DNA of 44,494 nt from the NCBI GenBank assembly GCA_964347945.1, contig CAYGAW010000035.1, forward strand, positions 1 through 44,494. The letters run 5' to 3'. Below are positions 40,998 through 44,494 of this stretch, in pieces (within the stretch, counting starts at the first letter, position 1; every line of letters begins with the position of its first letter). The position numbers and the translations under genes are program-made. A model generated the notes under the pieces. The model did not search any database. It was not told the DNA's origin and saw only the letters and a program-made list of their open reading frames with translations. This DNA comes from CAYGAW01 sp964347945. GTDB lineage: Bacteria; Chloroflexota; Anaerolineae; UBA7937; B3-Chlor.

Positions 40998-41468
40998 ATG
41001 AGCGAGAGACTGCCAGTGAAGCTGGGCGACGTGGCGCCAGATTTCACTCTGCCCGCCGTTGGGGATCGAAAGATCACCTTGAGCGACTATCGGGGTAAGC
41101 AGAACGTAGTGCTAGCCTTTCACCCCCTTGCCTGGACCTCGGTGTGAGAAGCCGAGATGGCCGCGTTCGAGGCGGAAAGCGCCAAGTTCGCGAGCCATGA
41201 TACCCAGGTTCTGGGTATTAGCGTGGATAGTGTGCCAACCAAGACGGCCTGGGCCGAGTCCATGGGACTCAAATCGGTGCTTCTGCTCAGTGATTTTTGG
41301 CCCCATGGAGAAGTGGCCCAGCGGTACGGGGTACTGCGGGAGGAGGGCTTTGCCGAGCGCGTTGTCTTCCTCGTAGACAAGCAAGGCGTGATCAGGTATG
41401 TGAGATTCTATGCCCTTGACCAGACCCCGGACCTGACGGAGATCTTCCAGGTATTGGAAACCCTGTGA
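40998..41468 (+). CDS. Selenocysteine-containing peroxiredoxin (Sec at TGA 41145-41147)
   Basis: One 156-residue peroxiredoxin is split by an in-frame TGA. Before it: KLGDVAPDFTLPAVGD, then VVLAFHPLAWTSV. At TGA, residue 50, stands the position of the peroxidatic Cys in the universal FxPxxxTxxC motif. After it: EAEMAAFEAESAKF, VLGISVDSVPTKTAW, LLLSDFWPHGEVAQRYGV, VFLVDKQGVIRYV. The protein contains no other Cys at all, so without Sec it would have no catalytic residue; both halves are otherwise fully conserved and in one frame. A SECIS-like hairpin begins about 13 bases downstream. The fold is of the 1-Cys AhpE-like sort. GGAGAT precedes the ATG by 4-6 bases. Known selenoprotein peroxiredoxins exist in anaerobes; selA-D are not in this window. 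Confidence 0.85.
41145..41184 (+). promoter_or_regulatory. TGA (Sec) codon and bacterial SECIS-like hairpin
   Basis: After the TGA at 41145-41147 there are 13 bases, then stem CCGC (41161-41164), loop GTTCGAG (41165-41171) and GCGG (41172-41175). TGG (41158-41160) with CCA (41182-41184) could extend it around an internal loop. Loop size 7, first loop base G, and 17 bases from TGA to loop fit the published bacterial SECIS rules (loop 3-14 nt, G in the first two, 16-37 nt). Confidence 0.65.
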
Positions 41469-41527
41469 TCAGCTCATAGACCAACGAGTGTTACTTCTAG
41501 TTTAGCCTGCGACGGAGGGGAGTCAGG

Positions 41528-43282
41528 ATGCGCAGAAGAGAGATGACGTTCAAGATAGGGGGAGAGGCAGGGCAAGGAGTCGAATCCAGCGGAGCGGGGT
41601 TCGCCAAGGCCCTGGTTCGGGCGGGCTGGCACGTCTTCGGCATGCAGGACTACTACTCCCGCATCCGGGGTGGACACAATTTCTACCAGATACGCGTGAG
41701 CGAGAAGCCCATCTACTCGCACACCGAGCCCGTTGACTTGCTGCTGGCCCTCACGCAGGAAGCCGTCGATCGTCACTGCGACGAGGTAGTGACCGGCGGA
41801 GGCGTCATCTGCGAGGAGTGCCTCGAAGTGAACTGCCAAGCCCTGGATGAGAGCGGTGTCAGCTACTTCCCGGTGCCCTTGACCGACATAGCCAAAGAGC
41901 AGGGAGGTGCGGAGGTAATGCGCAACACCGCCGCTCTGGGAGTGGCCGCCGGCCTGGTCGCCTTTCCCTTCGATGCTATGGCTAGCGTCATCGAGGACAA
42001 CTTCGCCAAGAAAGGTGTCGAGGCGGTGAAAGCCAACCTCCGGGTGGCCGAAGCGGGATATCGCTTCGCCCAAGACAGCTTTGCCGATCAGTTCGACTAC
42101 GAACTGGCACGCATGGAGGGAGTGCCACCCAGGATGGTGATGGACGGAAATCAGGCGATTGCCCTGGGAGCTCTACTCGCCGGCTGCAAGTTCGTCGCGG
42201 GCTATCCAATGACGCCGGCCACATCCATTCTCCAGTGGATGGCGGGACACGGAGAGAAGTATGGCGTGGTCGTCAAACACACCGAGGACGAAATAGCCGC
42301 CATTCTGATGGTCATCGGGGCGGCCCACATGGGAGCTCGCGCCATGGCTCCGACCTCCGGCGGGGGGTTCTCGCTGATGACCGAGGGACTAGGGCTGGCG
42401 GCGATCACCGAGACTCCCATCGTCCTCGTCGAAGCGCAGCGTCCGGGTCCCGCCACGGGTCTGGCCACGCGCACCGAACAAGCTGACCTGCTCTTCGTAC
42501 TCCACGCCTCGCAGGGCGAGTTCCCGCGCATCATTGTCTCGCCGGGCACTGTCGAGGAGTGCTTCCACGCTGGCTGGCGAGCGTTCAACATGGCGGAGAA
42601 GTGCCAGTGCCCGGTGATCATCCTCAGCGACAACTTCCTCGCCAATTCGGTGCGCAGCATAGAGATCGACGCCCTGGATTTCGCCGGTGTGGAGATCGAC
42701 CGCGGGGAATTGCTCACCGATGACGAATTGGAGCATCTGGAAGACGACTACGCGCGATACGCCTACACGGAATCGGGCATATCGCCCCGAGCTGTGCCTG
42801 GCCATCCCAAGGCCGTATTCCAGGCGACAGGCAACGAGCATACACCCGATGGCCACCTCACCGAGGAAGCAGAACCGCGGCGCATGCAGGTGGAGAAGAG
42901 GTTGCGCAAGCTGGACACCGCGCTTCAAGAGATGGATGGCCCGGTGCGCTACGGCCCCTCCCAGGCCGAGGTCGCGCTCGTTGGCTGGGGTTCGACGTAC
43001 GGACCACTGCGAGAGGTCGTAGACCGGCTGAATGCTGACGGTGAGCGCGCCAACATGCTCCACATTCGCGATGTATGGCCTCTCGCCGGTGGGAAGCTTC
43101 AGCAGGCGCTGTCCAATGCGCATCGTACGGTGATGGTCGAGGGAAACGCCACTGGCCAGATGGCCTTCTTCCTCGAAGCTCATACCGGGGTGAAGTTTGA
43201 CCATCACGTCCGCAGGTATGATGGTCGCCCCTTCTCGCCCGAGTACATTCTGGCGAGGCTGAAGGAGGTGCAGAATGGTTGA
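41528..43282 (+). CDS. korA: 2-oxoacid:ferredoxin oxidoreductase, fused gamma-alpha subunit
   Basis: A 584-residue protein. Residues 1-190 form the gamma domain (FKIGGEAGQGVESSGAGFAK, YYSRIRGGHNFYQIRVS). From about 195 the alpha pyrimidine-binding domain begins: MDGNQAIALGALLAGCKF, AGYPMTPATSILQWMA, HTEDEIAAILMVIGAAHMGARA, PTSGGGFSLMTEGLGLAA, then the transketolase-C-like domain (VALVGWGSTYGPLREVVDRL). This gamma-alpha order is typical of 2-oxoglutarate (KorA) or related oxidoreductases. Known reaction: oxidative decarboxylation of a 2-oxoacid with CoA, reducing ferredoxin. GGAGGGGAG precedes the ATG. It overlaps korB by 8 bases. There is no ferredoxin-domain subunit in the window. Confidence 0.9.
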   Translation: MRRREMTFKIGGEAGQGVESSGAGFAKALVRAGWHVFGMQDYYSRIRGGHNFYQIRVSEKPIYSHTEPVDLLLALTQEAVDRHCDEVVTGGGVICEECLEVNCQALDESGVSYFPVPLTDIAKEQGGAEVMRNTAALGVAAGLVAFPFDAMASVIEDNFAKKGVEAVKANLRVAEAGYRFAQDSFADQFDYELARMEGVPPRMVMDGNQAIALGALLAGCKFVAGYPMTPATSILQWMAGHGEKYGVVVKHTEDEIAAILMVIGAAHMGARAMAPTSGGGFSLMTEGLGLAAITETPIVLVEAQRPGPATGLATRTEQADLLFVLHASQGEFPRIIVSPGTVEECFHAGWRAFNMAEKCQCPVIILSDNFLANSVRSIEIDALDFAGVEIDRGELLTDDELEHLEDDYARYAYTESGISPRAVPGHPKAVFQATGNEHTPDGHLTEEAEPRRMQVEKRLRKLDTALQEMDGPVRYGPSQAEVALVGWGSTYGPLREVVDRLNADGERANMLHIRDVWPLAGGKLQQALSNAHRTVMVEGNATGQMAFFLEAHTGVKFDHHVRRYDGRPFSPEYILARLKEVQNG

Positions 43283-44147
43283 GGTGAAAGACTACCAGAG
43301 CCCGGTACGGCCCACCTGGTGTCAGGGCTGCGGGGACTACGGCATCTGGAACGCCCTGAAGTTCGCTCTGGCGGAACTGGATCTGGCGCCCCACCAGGTG
43401 CTCATGGTCAGTGGCATCGGGTGCGGCAGCAAGACGCCCGACTACACCAACGTCAATGGGCTCCACACCCTGCACGGTCGTTCGCTCCCCCCGGCCACAG
43501 GGGCAAGGCTTGCCAACCATGAGATGAAGGTGATCTGCGTTCATGGTGACGGCGACGGCTATGGCATGGGCCTGGGACACATGATGCACGCGGCTCGCCG
43601 CAACATAGACATCACCGATGTGGTGCAGAACAACCGCGTCTATGGCTTGACCAAGGGCCAGTACTCCCCCACCAGTCCAGAGGGTTTCGTCAGCAAGACC
43701 TCACCAGAGGGCGCCATCGACAGGCCCGTCAACCCTTGGGCCTTGGCGCTGGCCGCTGGAGCTACCTTCATCGCCCGCGGATTCCCAGCTGACTTCAAAC
43801 ACCTGGTCGAGGTTCTCAAGAAGGGCATCCAGCATCGCGGCTATGCCCTGGTGGACGTGTTGCAGCCCTGTGTCAGTTTCAATCGAGGCTACGCGTACAA
43901 TTACTACCAGCCTCGAGTCTACAAGCTGGAGGAGGAGCCCGGCTACGATCCGACAGATCGAGCAGTCGCCTGGGAACGGGCACACGAATGGGGGGATCGC
44001 ATCCCTATCGGACTCTTATATCAAGTCGAGGGCGCGCCCACTTACGAGGATCAGGTGTCCGCCCTGCGAGCCGGTCCCCTGGTGAAGCAAGATTTTCGGG
44101 AATGGACCGAAAGGGATTGCGAGACCTTGAGGTCACAGTTCCTGTGA
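43275..44147 (+). CDS. korB: 2-oxoacid:ferredoxin oxidoreductase beta subunit (TPP-binding)
   Basis: A 290-residue beta subunit. RPTWCQGCGDYGIWNALKFA gives the proximal cluster cysteines and the start of the TPP site; SGIGCGSKTPDY has a further cluster Cys; VHGDGDGYGMGLGHMMHAARRN followed by NNRVYGLTKGQYSPTS is the TPP/Mg loop (GDGD...N). QPCVSFN supplies the last conserved Cys. Together these mark a single [4Fe-4S] KorB/PorB type. It overlaps korA by 8 bases, so expression is coupled. The 2-oxoacid substrate is not fixed by these motifs; 2-oxoglutarate is the commonest for this gene order. Confidence 0.92.
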   Translation: MVEVKDYQSPVRPTWCQGCGDYGIWNALKFALAELDLAPHQVLMVSGIGCGSKTPDYTNVNGLHTLHGRSLPPATGARLANHEMKVICVHGDGDGYGMGLGHMMHAARRNIDITDVVQNNRVYGLTKGQYSPTSPEGFVSKTSPEGAIDRPVNPWALALAAGATFIARGFPADFKHLVEVLKKGIQHRGYALVDVLQPCVSFNRGYAYNYYQPRVYKLEEEPGYDPTDRAVAWERAHEWGDRIPIGLLYQVEGAPTYEDQVSALRAGPLVKQDFREWTERDCETLRSQFL

Positions 44148-44206
44148 GGCTCTGTCGTGAGCGCCGATGGTGACTCGGCTCGCGCGAAGCGAGAAGGAGA
44201 GGAGTG

Positions 44207-44446
44207 ATGCGATACAGTATTGAGACCAAGCTCAAGACCTCGGAGGTTCTGGACCTGGCGGAAGGGTACTTCGGCGCAGGCGGTCTTGGGTTGGAGCGCA
44301 CGTCACGCGATGACTGCTGCGTCTCCTTCGAGGGTGGCGGTGGACATGTCACCGTCACGGTGATTGAGGGAGAGAAGACCTCCGTGGATATGGAAACGCG
44401 AGAGTGGGACTACCACGCGAAGAAGTTCATGACGGACAAGCTCTAG
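44207..44446 (+). CDS. Small conserved-looking protein of unknown function
   Basis: A 79-residue protein following korB with GGAGAGGAG 3 bases before the ATG (GTG 44204 is an alternative). The sequence alternates polar and hydrophobic residues (CCVSFEGGGGHVTVTVIEGE, KTSVDMETREWDYHAKKFM), predicting an alpha-beta sandwich; no membrane span or metal motif except one Cys pair. It resembles small proteins that bind a partner in the same operon, but I recognise no family. The last 48 bases of the window hold nothing further. Confidence 0.6.
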   Translation: MRYSIETKLKTSEVLDLAEGYFGAGGLGLERTSRDDCCVSFEGGGGHVTVTVIEGEKTSVDMETREWDYHAKKFMTDKL

Positions 44447-44494
44447 CAGTGCTGGACGGAGGCGCCCCCCGATGTCATCTGGCGATGGAACCCG

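Noticed and set aside
41148..41468. The downstream part of the peroxiredoxin as a separate short gene starting at ATG 41157
   Set aside because: It lacks the N-terminal thioredoxin-fold strand, has no ribosome site, is in frame with the upstream part and only makes sense as one protein with Sec.
1..44494. tRNA, rRNA, CRISPR arrays, prophage or transposase genes
   Set aside because: None was recognised by eye in any part of the window; absence of weak matches is not proven.

Overview
The window looks like chromosomal DNA of an uncultured, mainly anaerobic bacterium, most likely a member of the Chloroflexota (Anaerolineae/Dehalococcoidia-like). The reasons are a GC-rich chromosome, a giant multi-GAF NarL-type sensor kinase, paired UPF0104 membrane proteins with phosphodiesterases and GT87-like glycosyltransferases, and a full anaerobic oxygen-defence set (rubredoxin, rubrerythrins, superoxide reductase, flavodiiron protein) beside a ferredoxin-dependent 2-oxoacid oxidoreductase. 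The phylum call is inference; no rRNA gene is present.

Layout. 1-4244 (-): the N-terminal 1,414 residues of a membrane sensor kinase with six tandem GAF domains, cut by the window edge. 4535-8365 (-): a three-gene operon of alkaline-phosphatase-superfamily enzyme, UPF0104 membrane protein and MGDG-synthase-like glycosyltransferase. 8663-12879 (+): a palindrome and a consensus promoter, then a ferredoxin/FAD oxidoreductase fusion, a MaoC-like hydratase and a large membrane glycosyltransferase. 13204-16276 (+): cvpA-mutS2. 16305-17672 (-) and 17758-22967 (+): a second surface-lipid module (membrane glycosyltransferase; membrane phosphodiesterase, B12-type radical SAM enzyme, GT2, UPF0104).

23035-25187 is a foreign-looking island: an orphan ImpE-like gene and a DUF1801 gene. 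The DUF1801 gene lies in what reads as an integron gene cassette with a 60-bp attC-like site. No integrase is in the window. 25188-29654 (-) is an operon with a perfect consensus promoter encoding a class III aminotransferase, an FGGY sugar kinase and a RuBisCO-like protein, suggesting an uncharacterised carbohydrate-acid catabolic route. 29871-31501 (+) is fdhE-fdhD, for formate dehydrogenase maturation.

32306-41468 (+) is a long oxygen/peroxide-defence island. It starts with a strong promoter overlapped by a Fur/PerR-type inverted repeat. The genes are a Fur-family regulator, rubredoxin, a decayed second rubredoxin, a flavodiiron protein broken by one base, NADH:rubredoxin reductase, rubrerythrin, a DJ-1/ferritin-like fusion, superoxide reductase, a double-ferritin protein, an iron-sulfur flavoprotein, a membrane protein with a sulfite-oxidase-fold partner, a second rubrerythrin and a peroxiredoxin. 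In the peroxiredoxin the only possible catalytic residue is an in-frame TGA, which reads as selenocysteine and is followed by a SECIS-like hairpin. Electrons would run NADH -> rubredoxin reductase -> rubredoxin -> flavodiiron protein, rubrerythrins and superoxide reductase. 41528-44446 (+) holds korAB-type 2-oxoacid:ferredoxin oxidoreductase and a small unknown protein.
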